26,006 nucleotides of DNA from Apostichopus californicus. Lineage: Eukaryota; Echinodermata; Holothuroidea; Aspidochirotida; Stichopodidae. Below the pieces are notes generated by a model, which was not told where the DNA came from, ran no database searches, and saw only the letters and a list, made by a program, of their open reading frames with translations. The stretch spans positions 1 through 26,006 of the forward strand of contig JAIPMN010000931.1 in the NCBI GenBank assembly GCA_020650975.1, written 5' to 3'. Shown in pieces: positions 1-11,734 of the stretch. How positions within the stretch are numbered: the stretch's first letter is position 1; each line of letters opens with the position of its first letter. The position numbers and the translations under genes are program-made.

Positions 1-3
1 AAA

Positions 4-167
4 ACAAATAATGAATGGTTTCCATTCGTGCAATAGTGCAAATATTTCATTCGTTGAAAGATGTAATTTGTTCCATTCAACTCGGCTGCGCCTCGTTGAA
101 TGGAACATTTCATCTTTCAACTCATGAAATATTTGCACTATTGCACTCATAACCATTCATTATTTGT
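4..167. repeat. 164-bp near-perfect palindrome (foldback/MITE-like)
   Basis: The left arm ACAAATAATGAATGGTTTCC... matches the reverse complement of ...AACCATTCATTATTTGT. The arms pair along nearly the whole length, with a centre near 85-86 (CTCGGCTGCGCCTCG). Matching blocks include CAATAGTGCAAATATTTCAT and TTCCATTCAAC. Flanks are cut by the window start, so no target duplication can be checked. Confidence 0.85.
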
Positions 168-1579
168 ATAATAACACACAACTGTTTGTGATCACTTACT
201 GCCACTCCCACAAATATTCCATACAAAATACCAAAAGACTATTTAACACTTTCTAAAGTGGCCATCTGGAACTCATGTGAAGTAATTTTTGGAAAGGTTT
301 TGCTACATCAGAACATATTACTCAGTACTGCTTAAATAAACTAAATAATATACAAAAACCATACTGCGCCTTATGTAGATAAACTTAAAGTTGCTTCCAC
401 TGTATCAAACCTGAGCAGTAATAAAAACAAAACACAATTGTAATATTTTACACCATCCTGTCAAACAATGAATTTATAAGATTATTTATACGAAAGAGAA
501 CCTTTTGTTTTTCAAGTTTCAACTTTACTTTTCACATGAAATTGCTAGCACAGTGTTCAAGATCTAGAATAAACACTGTTACACAGCTACTGCTTAAAGT
601 GTTTTAACATTCCATATTTGTAGACGTTTTGAGTCAAAAGGTTACATTGTTTTGTTTCTGGTTTTAACTGTTCAATCTGTGTTGTAAATATAACGACGTA
701 ACGACAAGGTAAAAATATATCCATTCTTCTTCGTCAAACATGAATCATCGTTTAAGTTCGATTTTCATGATAACTAAGTCTGTAAAAATGTTAATTTTCT
801 ATAATTCATGCAAAGAATCTTGTTAGGCTTGTGAGGTTATTTTCACTCTTAACTAATTATCGAAAAGTGATTCTATTTGAATCTGAAGTACTGTACCTCC
901 AAAGAAAACTTGTATTTCAAACATGTGATTGTGGCTATTTATCAATTCTTTACATTGCTCACGGTTTCAAGATTTAATTCTTCATTTCATGCTTTTCTGT
1001 AGATCATAAAAACATTGTAATTCAATCAGTTTTGAAAGCAGCTAGTCTTGCAAATAATTCTCTAACATGTATTATACAGTAGTAAAGCACATCTCAATAG
1101 AATGTTTGAATACTACGCCAGTCCTTGGCAAGCATAACAATTTGCAATTGAAAATCTTATATGTCAGCCATAAAATTGTGTTAACACTTGATCAAACCAG
1201 CATACTGTACATAACCAAATGAAAAAAAGAGAAAAAATTGCTCACATGGTTGTAGCAGGGACAACTCCCTTGTACAAGCAATTTCTTTTTTCTTTTTTTG
1301 TTGTTGTTGGTAAAACATTATGGTAGCGTTCAACTGTGTTGCATGATTTAACACCAGTAAGTAACACAATCAGTAACTTACATTTTTTTACGTTAACCAT
1401 AAAGTTTCGTTCAAAATGTTCAATTAAATATTACAATTTATCAAAGCAGACAATCTCCTGGTTTCTCTTCCACCAACAATCCTTTAATTCTACAGCAACT
1501 CATGGATGTCTGAATTTGCAGTTGAAGCAATAGTCAAGAACACTCGTTAATATTTCAAGGCTAAATGATTGACACAATA
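168..1579. other. AT-rich intergenic DNA, no gene seen
   Basis: Stop codons are dense in all frames. Open frames are about 60 codons, of skewed composition, with no recognisable family. There is no RNA gene I can recognise. It lies far downstream of the CPSF6 stop. Confidence 0.5.
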
Positions 1580-2158
1580 TTAAAGGATTAGTTCAAGTGT
1601 CACAAATGTTTATCTTATATGAAAGAGGACAATAAAAGAAACCCAATAGTGAAGAAATTATTCAAATATCTTTTTCCGTTTAGGACATATTCAAGTTTAA
1701 AGTTCTATCTGATTGTGTAGAAACTGCTGAAATCTGACTAGCTGTGACGTCATATCCTCACATTCCTGCAAAGTCTTTGTTATTTTATTAAAATATTTTG
1801 TAAGATTTTATGACTTATAACCAAAAGATATGTCAGGAGATCTCATATGTGTCAAGGGAAGTATTTGAGATTTAACATCTGAAGAATGTTTGATTATATT
1901 TTTTTAGATTTGTGAAAAAAAATGGTATTATTTTTTAATGAAATATATTGACACATGTTAAGGAAATGAGGATGTGACATCACACCCTCACAGATAGTCT
2001 TTCTACACCAGTCATTTGCAAAGAAATTTTGAAAACTTCAAAGTGTGATATCTCCTTAACAGAGAATGCTATCATGGTAGTTTCTTCACTATTCTGTTTG
2101 TCTTTGTAAGCTCTTTCATACAAGATAGACATGTCAGACACCTGAACAAATCCTTTAA
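1580..2158. mobile_element. TTAA-bounded foldback MITE with ~200-bp inverted repeats
   Basis: The left end TTAAAGGATTAGTTCAAGTG is mirrored by the right end, whose reverse complement reads TTAAAGGATTTGTTCAGGTG. Matching continues inward with gaps (ATGAAAGAG, AATAGTGAAGAAA, GTGTAGAAA, TGTGACGTCATATCCTCA against TGTGATGTCACATCCTCA), so the arms are about 200 bp. TTAA at both outer ends fits TTAA-targeting DNA transposons (piggyBac or Kolobok-like). There is no coding capacity: it is non-autonomous. The superfamily is inference. Confidence 0.85.
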
Positions 2159-3455
2159 ACATCAAAGTTTAGTGTTTCAAAACTTTGATTGGTTAATATT
2201 TATTACATTAAATAGGGATACGTGGTCAGTTGTAGTTTCAAGTGCCTTACAATGAATTATAAATAAAATTATGTGAACAAATGAAAGATATTGGTCAGAA
2301 TATATAATATTGCTTCAATTAAAGGAGGAACAATCTGAATCAAGTAACATTCAAGAAAATGATATTGATGTCAATCGACCAGCAAAGACATGCACCAACA
2401 TGAAAGGTACACATGAACAGAAAACACCTTAGACATGTAAATTGATTTTGAAGAATTGGAATCACACAAGAGAACATGATATTTCCAGACACAATTTATG
2501 AAAAATTCTGAAAAGTTACTAGCAATCTTGGAAAATATTTTAGGTAGAAATGATGCGAACATTAAAAACTATTAAAATAAAATGAAAGAAAACAATGGAG
2601 TTGAATACATAATGGAAATGACCAACTTACATTTTTGCCTTTTGACCAACTTACCGTACCCAATATGTTTATCTTTCTTGGCTTTCTGGCATGGATGGAT
2701 GGAAGACCGGACTTTTAAGAAGAACTCAGTCAACACTACAGTAGTCGGTGCAACATTCCCTGGAAACTATGACCGACTTTATAGCATGAATATTAGTGAG
2801 TAGAAAATAAGGTCGTTAATACATAATGGTGGATTGTCTACATGAATAGAAAATTCATTTTAATGTGAAAATGAGTAGAAAATCAAAAAATTCGATTTTT
2901 ATGGAGCTCTTGTTCAGAAAAAAAATGTACAAATTCCCCAAATGTTTCACAAGTGCACCATCAGAAAATACAGCCCTTGTGAACTTGACAAACGCCCTTG
3001 CCCTTTAATTAATCAAAAAGTTTGTTAAAACCGAAAAATCTGACAAGGGGGATTGTTATCACATGTTGCAATTTTAAAAAGACATAGCTTGTTTGGCTCC
3101 AAATGATTCTATCTATACTCAAGGGTTTTAGAATTGTTCAAGATTCTAAACAGCAAAAAATTCTTAAAATGTTAGGATGTGTTATCGATTGAGTAACAGT
3201 TGCCATAACTCTCACAGTAAAACAATGTATCTAACAACACAAACCTAAATTACAAGAGCCAATGTACCTTGTATATGATAAATTTTACTGTGTGTGGTAT
3301 GTACTGGACATTCATACATTAGTATTCATAAGTTGGTAACACGAAACTTCATGAGCTGTTTGAAGCCACACATTGAATATATACAGTACTGTACATATAT
3401 TAATATTGTGAGCACCCGCATCAATGGTGAAATTCAATGCACAGTTACCAACCAC
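2159..3455. other. AT-rich intergenic DNA, no gene seen
   Basis: There is no convincing coding frame. The longest frame (about 73 codons on plus near 2582) shows no family features and biased composition. A lone CCCTTTAA at 3001-3008 resembles the right end of the neighbouring TTAA elements, but no partner end was found. Confidence 0.45.
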
Positions 3456-3978
3456 TTAAAGGGATAGTCCAGATGAAAATGGACTTTTTTTTTTACTGAT
3501 GTAAAAATAAACATATTCTAAATATCCTGGAGAAATTTTGTATTCAGTTCCTACATAACAACATTTTGATATGCTTTGTACCAAAAGTAAACTTACATGG
3601 AACAAGTGTGAAATTGTCATATACATACTAAATATAGACTAATATAAATCTGTTATTCCTCCTTTGTCAAAACGTTCATCCAATTTTCTTCTTCAAAGTT
3701 GGGGTGAATTAACATATTAATACACAACAGTTAACTTTAAATCACAAGAAACAATCAAGAAACAAAACAATAAACTGTGTGCAACTATGACAGCACAACT
3801 TGTTTGCTTCAAGTTCAAACACGGTTCAAACTGTGACAATTTTACTACCAATTCTTCTTCTTCTTTTTTTACCTCGAAAGCACAATGACAATATTCCATA
3901 CAAATTTCACCAGGATATTCAGTATATAATTCTACATTAGTTAAAAAGAACTTTTTCCCCCCCTGGACTACCCTTTAA
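3456..3978. mobile_element. Second TTAA-bounded inverted-repeat MITE
   Basis: The left end TTAAAGGGATAGTCCAGATG is mirrored at the right end, where the reverse complement reads TTAAAGGGTAGTCCAGGGGG. Inner matches include CTGATGTA/CTAATGTA and TATCCTGGAGAAATTTTGTA against TATCCTGGTGAAATTTGTA. Arms are about 90 bp and the element about 523 bp. No transposase is encoded. The ends resemble the element at 1580-2158 (TTAAAGG), so the two may be moved by related enzymes. Confidence 0.85.
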
Positions 3979-6900
3979 AGTATCTGGGATTTTTTTATTT
4001 TGACAGCAGAGTTGACCAAGGTTAAATCAAAATATCACACCATGTATATACTAATGTACAGTAAACCAATAACAAACTGTGTTGACTGTACATAGTACTG
4101 TTTTCAAAGCATGTATCTATCACCAAGTGGTACATTATGCATTGCTACTTTTCTGCATTGTCTAACTACAGTATCTGCAATCATCATTTTTTTGCTACGG
4201 TAGGAAAGGTGCTATGCTTTCCGTGATGTATACTTTTAATTATTTTTTTTCTGCAAACTATGTTTAACAGGTTAACTACTGTAATATTCCTGACTACTGA
4301 TACTATCTATGGCAGCATTTGCCCAAATTAAACTTTATCAGAGAAAGTTTCCAAGCATAACACACCCTTAAACCTTTAGGAGCGTTGTAACCGTTAACAA
4401 CAAATTGCATTTCCTAAGTAGCTGCAAGAGTTCTAATATGCGTCGGGAAAAAATGGAAAACCCAGATCTGAAGTTGTTGCATCACACACATCTGAAAAAA
4501 AATGGATTGTATGCAAAAAAAACTTACATTACAGGATTTAACTGAAACTACAGGGAATGAGACATATCCTGTATGATGCTGATGGCAGACCACCATAGCA
4601 GCTTTCTATTTCTGACAAGACACAGAGTTTAATTTAAGTCTTCAAATCATTTGCAACAATTTTTCTCGTCAAATAGTATGGTTCCTGTGTACAAAACTGC
4701 ATTTATGTTGAACTTATATTGGAAACCATTATTATGTCAAGCATTTTGTTATGCAATACCTCTTAAACAATTTCGTATATAAGTAACAAGAGTTTCTTAG
4801 TTTAGAAAATAGATAAAACTATTAAATTCAAGGTGATGGCTTTGATACTTTGTTGTAAATTATCTAAAGTCATAAACAATGCCAAGCTTTATAAAGGCCT
4901 GAAAAAAGAACATCTCGGTTTGATATGTATCAATGACTACATGGTTCAACCTTCTTTGGTAATACAGCTATAGTACCTGTATCCATGATGGAGATCCATA
5001 AAAGGTATGTTTTTGTAAATTGTCAACCATATTGCCTCCAAATATGCTAGAAATCAGATAAATGGTCACCAATGTTAAAATTCAAACGAAGATTTTACTG
5101 CCTGTCAAAAACCAGTTCTCCACACCAAGATATTTAATTATCAATTTTAATAATCCTTAATTGCCGGAAATAATACAGAGGAGGATCAGAGCCTGTAGAT
5201 AGGTAATTTTGTAAATGTCTACTTATTAAAAAAAAAACATTTGTAAATTGTTTCTAAAATTTGAGGCCAATACTGATGATCTTTGAAGATGGAATATTAT
5301 CAAGATGGAGAGATAGCTAGACTGCAAGACTATATTTTTAAGTAGAGACAGATTTTGTCTTGGGCAACAGCAGATCTGATTCACATCATCGTATCGCAAC
5401 AATATTACTGTATCGTATTAAAGAACAAACAATCAACAGTAACATATCTACACTACAATATGTAGCACACATGGTTATCAATAGATACCATTGTGTGGAT
5501 ATGACAACAATATTAGAGATAATTTACAACTATGTTGTACATCATGGTATGGAGGTATAAATATTATATCGTGATACAGATGTTGTTTTTCTTTTTCGTA
5601 TAATGATACGACTGTATCCCAGGTATCTGTGCATGTGCATTATATGATCATAGCTAGAACTCTGTGGGGTGAGGGGGGGCTTGCTAAAACTGACCAACTT
5701 CAGATGAGCAGACAAGACAATTCTACACCTGTAAGAAAATAGTTGGTTCAAGGACAAAGCCAAACCAGTAACTTTATCCAGAATTGCTATCATGATTATT
5801 GCACCAAGAAATGATTAGTTTGAAAATAACACCACAGTGTATAAATACCTCAGAAAGATGTACATGCGAATGAAGATAAATGACAAGAACTTGCTTACAG
5901 GAATGAGATAGACAAAACTTGATAATTAATGGTCATTTGATATTGTCTCATATATGAAAAAATGGACGGGAAGAACAGTCACTCCCCGACAGCTTTTCTG
6001 CCAATGTCAGTTAACATTTCTTTTCTGCAAGTTTTAAAATTTTGTTGACATCTGGCGAAAATTAAACTTTGCAGCCACTTTAGTAAACTATCATTTGGGA
6101 CCAATGCATAAGTGACCATCATACAAAAACTCACTCAAGAAATACCACCCTCAAATGTTACTTCAACATTTGTATAAACCACCTAGCATGCAACATATGT
6201 AAAAAATTTTAAAAAAGCTTTTTATAAGTGCCTTTGTCGTTGCTGCTGTTGAAGAATCCTGAATGATTTTTCAAGTGCTCACCATTTTGCACAATTAAAT
6301 CTGATGAAACTTTTTTTCCCTCATGACAATGAAAAAAAAAGGCTGTTAATTAGCCTTACCTTTTATCATCATATATTTTAAATATCAGAACATTTTCTAT
6401 TTGAATCCGGTATTTTGTTCTGCTTCCATACCAATAGCTCTGAAATTAAATTGTAGCCTGAACATCTTGGAGACTTAATAGTCCTTTTGTATCCACCCCT
6501 TAACGTGAACACCAATCGTAGTATTTTGCTTACATGACAAACTTTACAATACCGCATAGGAAAAATTAACAGACCATTATACTGCACCCTACCATACCAT
6601 GCAAAAGGATAACCAAAATGAAATGTCTTCCTGGCCTTTTCCCAATGTAATTAAATATTGTTCTAAATGGCATTTTTCAGTCTGAAACTGACCATGGACT
6701 ATTTCAAGTGACAAGTTACCATTTTGTTTAATATTTAAACTTTCGAACAAAATTGCTCTTCACAGTAATCTAGTTCATTACATTAATTGTTAGCACGCCA
6801 CGCTAATAGTGGTCAGTCTTCAGCACGCACAGTACATAATAGCAGAAATGAAGGGGTTTTAATATCAGCAACAATGCAATATTTCCTACACAACTAAGAC

Positions 6901-7419
6901 TCCTTTCATACGTTTTTTGGGGAGCAAAACAAAATGAGATTGTGGTGAAATTCTAAGTGATACTACTGTTTTGCAAGATTTCAAACATTGTTACGACATG
7001 CACAGTGATAAAGTGATGTTTTCATTCAAAAAGAAGATATTAATCATTTTCTAGGACGGTCTCATAAATAATAATATAACGTACCACCAGACCATCAAAC
7101 CACCTTTTTTCCTAAAGAGACCTAAAGAAAAGCAATATTAACATCTCAATTTGTGGTCAAAGAAATATTAATTCAACCAGAAATGTGGTCTTACCACTGG
7201 TAAAGATTAAACAACAAAACACAGTAAACACATGATAAAGAAATGAGTGAGTACAATATTTTTTGTGGGGGAATATTTTTCAAAATGTAATTACAATCAA
7301 TAAAAGACAAAGCCAGAGACAAAAAAACAATAAAATAAAGCAAAAAGATCTTAACAATTAAAAGCTGTGCATAAACTAATTAACAAAAATAAAACGTGAC
7401 AAAAGTAAAAAGAACAACT
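3979..7419. other. Long AT-rich intergenic stretch, no gene seen
   Basis: All frames are broken every 60-80 codons, with no domain, splice-consistent exon chain or RNA gene recognised. A local run of GTATCGTAT-like words near 5390-5620 is noticeable but does not form clean repeats. Several AATAAA hexamers on the CPSF6 strand occur but cannot be tied to the gene. Confidence 0.45.
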
Positions 7420-7794
7420 TTACTGATAAGATTTTTTCATCTGTACAGGGTTGTTTTTCACGGCCATCAAAGCAGCGGTTTCTTCACTTTTCGGATTCCC
7501 AGCATTCCTCATATAGTTCTGCCTCCATTTTCTCTTTCGAAGCGATGTCCACGAATTCAAATTTCTCTTCCATTTCTTCGTATTCACGTTGTTTGTCATC
7601 CGTTTGTCATCCGTTTATTCCTGTTTCATCTTCCCAGATTCCATTTTGATATTAAAATTTTGGTATTGACAGCTTTTGTATATCCTGGACACATTTTCAT
7701 TAAAATTGTTACCATTTGCATCGCAAATACTTGCAAGCTGCAAAAGCCCTGGTACAACACTGTTGTCTTTTTGTTTCACAATCTTTCTTTTCAT
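7420..7794 (-). pseudogene. Possible degenerate coding remnant, family unknown
   Basis: One minus-strand frame from ATG at 7794 to TAA at 7420 is open for 125 codons except for one TAA at 7617-7615. Just after it lies an exact 11-bp tandem duplication (TTTGTCATCCG twice on plus, 7593-7614). Conceptually ignoring one copy shifts the downstream frame to a Glu-rich stretch (QREYEEMEEKFEF...). The first part reads MKRKIVKQKDNSVVPGLLQL. I do not recognise the family. The overlapping 141-codon plus-strand frame (7396-7821) is hydrophobic and likely an antisense by-product. Confidence 0.3.
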
Positions 7795-7821
7795 AGATTA
7801 ATATATATATATCATAAATGA

Positions 7822-9020
7822 ACCTGCCCTATCATTTTCTACTTTACCCAGTTGTTGTTTTCTTACATGACAAACTAATTTTTCTTTTCTGTTCCCATTT
7901 CCAAATATTCTACAGTAGGTAAGTCCTACAGAACTTTGCAATAATCACTGGTACATTAAAGCTGAATATTTTACAATGTGATATGGTTGTCCATAGCATG
8001 ATGATTTTTATAAATTGAACGATTTTTAATAATTCAAAATGACACATTTCTACCAGCTAAGACACGTGAAGTCCCCTAATTAACTGGATTATGATATTAA
8101 CGACAAGTTTTGTATAAAAAAAATTACTCGTCAAAGCAAAAAGCTCAGTTCAGTTCTGCCTTAAAGAGAGATGTTCTGTTTTGTGAGTCAGTCTAAACAT
8201 TTACACCAAAAATCCACAACAAATAAAAGTGAAGTTTCTACAGCGTGACGTTTCCTGTACAACCCTAAAAGAAATTTGAAACAAAAGGGGAGAAGAAAAC
8301 ATGTATGATCAGAACAAATTCAGTGAAAGCTTAAAAATCCCTTCTACAAAATGAAAGTGCTCTCAATTTCTGCAAAAATAAAAATAAATATACATAAAAA
8401 AGAAAAAAAGTCAAGATTACACTACATAGGGGAACACGTACCCCTCTCCTTCCCAGGCAGGTCAAATTTTTAACAATATTTTTTCTGGCTTTCCGAATAG
8501 CCAATCTGATTGTCCGAAAACAAAAAACAATGACCAATATGTACACTGTAGTACTATAGGAGAGATGTGTACAGTAGAGAAGGTTGGTGGATAGTACATA
8601 CATGTTTTCAGGGTGATACCAATCTAATCAATTAAGTTACAATGTGATCTGAATTTGATGTGAAACAGCCGGTCATCCAGGTGACAACCCCCACAGCTGA
8701 TTTTTATTGTCCTAAAAAGTCCTAACAGAAATTTGGTTTTCTACTCTAAACCGGATTACCGTTAAAAATTTGGCCTGCCATGTAGAGAAGCAGGGAGCAT
8801 TATCTGCAAACAAAGCAAAATTGACAGCCCAACAATTTCAATCATGAAAAGGTAAGGGGAAAAAAAACAGGACATCTCGTCACCTGGCGAGGAGGAAAAT
8901 ATCAAGAGGATGATATGAGCTCCATGTTTGATCCATAAATAGCAATGGATGCTATCTCAGAGAGCAACACGACAACCTCAACAAAAAGATTGTGTGTCAA
9001 AAGAATGCAGTAAAGTGAAC
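7822..9020. other. AT-rich intergenic DNA, no gene seen
   Basis: There is no supported coding frame or RNA gene. The longest frame (minus, 8331-8603, about 90 codons) lacks any recognisable feature and is rich in Leu/Phe/Tyr, as AT-rich noise is. Confidence 0.45.
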
Positions 9021-9131
9021 TTCCCACCAACCCCCACCCATCCCTCCCGTAACACCTCCCCTTCCCCACTACCTCCCCTTCCCCACTACCTGCCTCCCTC
9101 CCCCAAAACCTCCCCTCCCTCCCCCCACCCA
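9021..9131. repeat. C/T-rich tract with a 17-bp tandem duplication
   Basis: About 110 bp are almost pure C, T and A on plus, with many CCCC runs. Positions 9055-9071 and 9072-9088 are an exact 17-bp tandem copy (CCTCCCCTTCCCCACTA). The minus strand is G-rich with repeated runs of four or more G, which could form G-quadruplexes if single-stranded. Open frames across it on both strands are composition artefacts. Confidence 0.8.
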
Positions 9132-11734
9132 ATACCTCTAACTCATTATTCATATAAAGCAGCATAACCTGTACAATAAAAATTTAGTTGTGGGGTGTGT
9201 AACATTTCAGTTCGTGGAGATGCTACATAATACGTTAATTATCACAACAGACGAGCAACAAAATTAAAAGACGAGTGAAATGACAAAAATAAATAAGGAA
9301 ACAAGAATAGAAAGCAAAACATAGAGTACATGAAGAGAGATGATATAAAACTAAAAAAAAAACATCTTGAAATCTTTAAACGTTTTGCTCATTCAGAAAG
9401 GAACTTCGTTAGACTGTAATTAAATATTTTAAGTAGTACAGTAACGACATTCCCCAAAAAGTAATCACCATTGTCTCTGATGAACACTTTGTAAGGTGCT
9501 TCTGCTGATAAAAGCCCAAAAAAAGCACAACTTTCTTTTATTTGTGATATTTTAGTACACATGGCAAATAGAAGTGGGTACACCCATAAAAAATGTAAAA
9601 TAATGTTTAAATTTTAAGATAATGAAGTCATGCCTACATTCTAAGGCAGCATCTGAAGCATATGAGTAGGGACTGTAGCAAAAAGACTTTTTCACTGCAG
9701 CTAAAGTACTTTTGGAATTAACAGAACATGCATCCTGTATTTGATCATATGGTAAAGAGAAAAAATAACTATTGTGATCAAATGGCATGCGATACCTTTA
9801 CATCTGAAAATTGTTTGTGTACAAAGGCTCACCAATTCTTCATTGTTTGCAGAACACCCATAAAGAGACTAGATGGGTAATACTTAAAGGGGGGGGGGCC
9901 AAATATATATAATCATTCAATCTCTCACCAAAGCCAAGCAACATGACACCATAAAATGATAAGCATGTGTTTAATAGATACACAGTATATGTATGCACAT
10001 TCCTGTAAATATAATGCTGATGTTCTTGGCTCAGTTTACAATTGTCTGCATATTACACGACTGCTAAATGCAACTTTTTTTACCTACAGTATTTGAATAC
10101 TATCTAGAAAATTCTAATCAAATGCAAAAACAAAAAAAAACAAAAAATGAAAACCAGTTGTTACTCTAAATTTATCATTTAAGAAATGGATTAAATGGGA
10201 ACCTGTTGCAGTTTCAATGCAAGCTTCATATATTGCGCAATAATTAAAGCATTAAGATCAATATTTTACCTGTTTCAAGAAAAGCTACATGTGCTAAAAG
10301 AGTATAAATTGAAATGTTTCATACAACCACATACCCCTTCCCCACCCATTCCTCGCCCCACACCTCCCCCCCCCCCAAACCACCAATATCAACAGATGAG
10401 CACCTTGTTGTATATTTCAAAGCATACCCTTAGAAATAATAGGTACAAAAATAAAACAATTGTGAGACATATAGATGACGCAAATTACATTTCTCAAATT
10501 CACTTCCAATCAGGTTCTCTGGAATATCTAGTGCAACGGTCTCTTTGATTGCTGCAACTAGTTTCTTCTTTCTCACAATGATGAAGTCAGATGCAATCTA
10601 TTACTAAACCATTGGATTAAATAACATATTTTCCCCTACCTTTTACATGCAAATAAGGCTAGTAGGCTCAGGTACACTTGCTATGGTAGTGACCTCTAGC
10701 ACAAAGGAATAATACTTGTTTTGAAAAGTTAACAGAATTTTTTGTTGCTCTACATATTGAACATCTGCTCTAACACTACTCATAAAACATTTTTTCGTGC
10801 ACCTTTACCACTACATGGTAAAAAAACGTGTACAACCAAGGGTGCATATAAGCTGCGACCATGGGGTTGAATGACCCCCATAGCTTGTCAAACAGCCCTC
10901 CCTCCCCCCCCCCTACCTGATATCCTTTGCTTTTAAGACCTAATAGATAAAGGCCAATCAGAGACAGTTTTTTTTTGCGATGTATTAATAAAGAAGTCGA
11001 TTTGTAAAAGTCCAAAACATCAAAATGATTACAAATAGTTTGTCAATGTCAAACAGACCCCGAAAAATTCCGAAGTGGCAGCCAGTCCCATTGAAAAGCA
11101 TGCAAACTAGGGGCATCTTTGCACAGAAAGCAGTGACTAATTCCTAGGCAGTTTAATTTCACCCAGCCTGTGTACATCAGACTGCAGATGATATCAGTTG
11201 CTACCTGTGCGTCATGCAGATGTAATAGAATGTAAGATTTGGAAACACCAAGTACAGAAAAACAAATTTTACTTTGATATTGAAAGAAGAAGAATAATTC
11301 AACTGTCATCTTTCACCATTATCACCATACCATTATCACAGCAAATGGTTGATGTTGTGAATAGAAGAAATATTTTATTAATTCAAGCACAAGTGGTCTG
11401 ATGATGTCATAGTTAGACTTGGTCACATCTTCAATCCAGTCATTCATACAATGGTATCTTACCGGTGGCATAAAACTTTACATAGCTGCTGGGGGAGTTG
11501 TTTACCAGAGACATTACTATCAAATACACCATTGATGATGGATGGGTTGGCATCTCATTCAAACAGGTACCTACATATAATGCTTTGAATGATGCATGTT
11601 TAGGGAAGTCATTCCACAAAGAAAGCTGAACAAATGTTGCAAAAACACCCAAAATATAGACCCTTAACAGTGTTCAACGAGAATACACCTGGTCTTTAAG
11701 CTAACGCTTGCGCCAAAATGGATGCATGGCCCAC
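9132..11734. other. AT-rich intergenic or distal 3' UTR DNA with poly-C/poly-G runs
   Basis: No gene is seen. Homopolymers stand out against the AT-rich background: ten G at 9889-9898 (after TTAAA), eleven C at 10366-10376 and ten C at 10904-10913. Open frames of 80-117 codons pass through these low-complexity tracts and have no family features. Part of this could be extended CPSF6 3' UTR. Confidence 0.4.

Noticed and set aside
7396-7821. 141-codon plus-strand open frame
   Set aside because: It is Phe/Leu/Ile/His-rich without any recognisable motif, and lies antisense to a minus-strand frame with more ordinary protein composition. It has no splice or promoter support.
8902-9167. Open frames on both strands of the C-rich tract (72-87 codons)
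   Set aside because: They are low-complexity Pro/Ser or Gly/Glu translations of a simple-sequence tract.
9886-9898. TTAAA followed by ten G as the end of a third TTAA element
   Set aside because: No reverse-complement partner end was found within about 1 kb.
10195-10548. 117-codon plus-strand frame
   Set aside because: The middle is a poly-Pro translation of a C-run; the flanks are AT-rich noise with no family features.
10846-10890. Small hairpin (ATGGGG...CCCCAT) as a microRNA precursor
   Set aside because: The stem is short with a large unpaired part and is not a microRNA-like fold.
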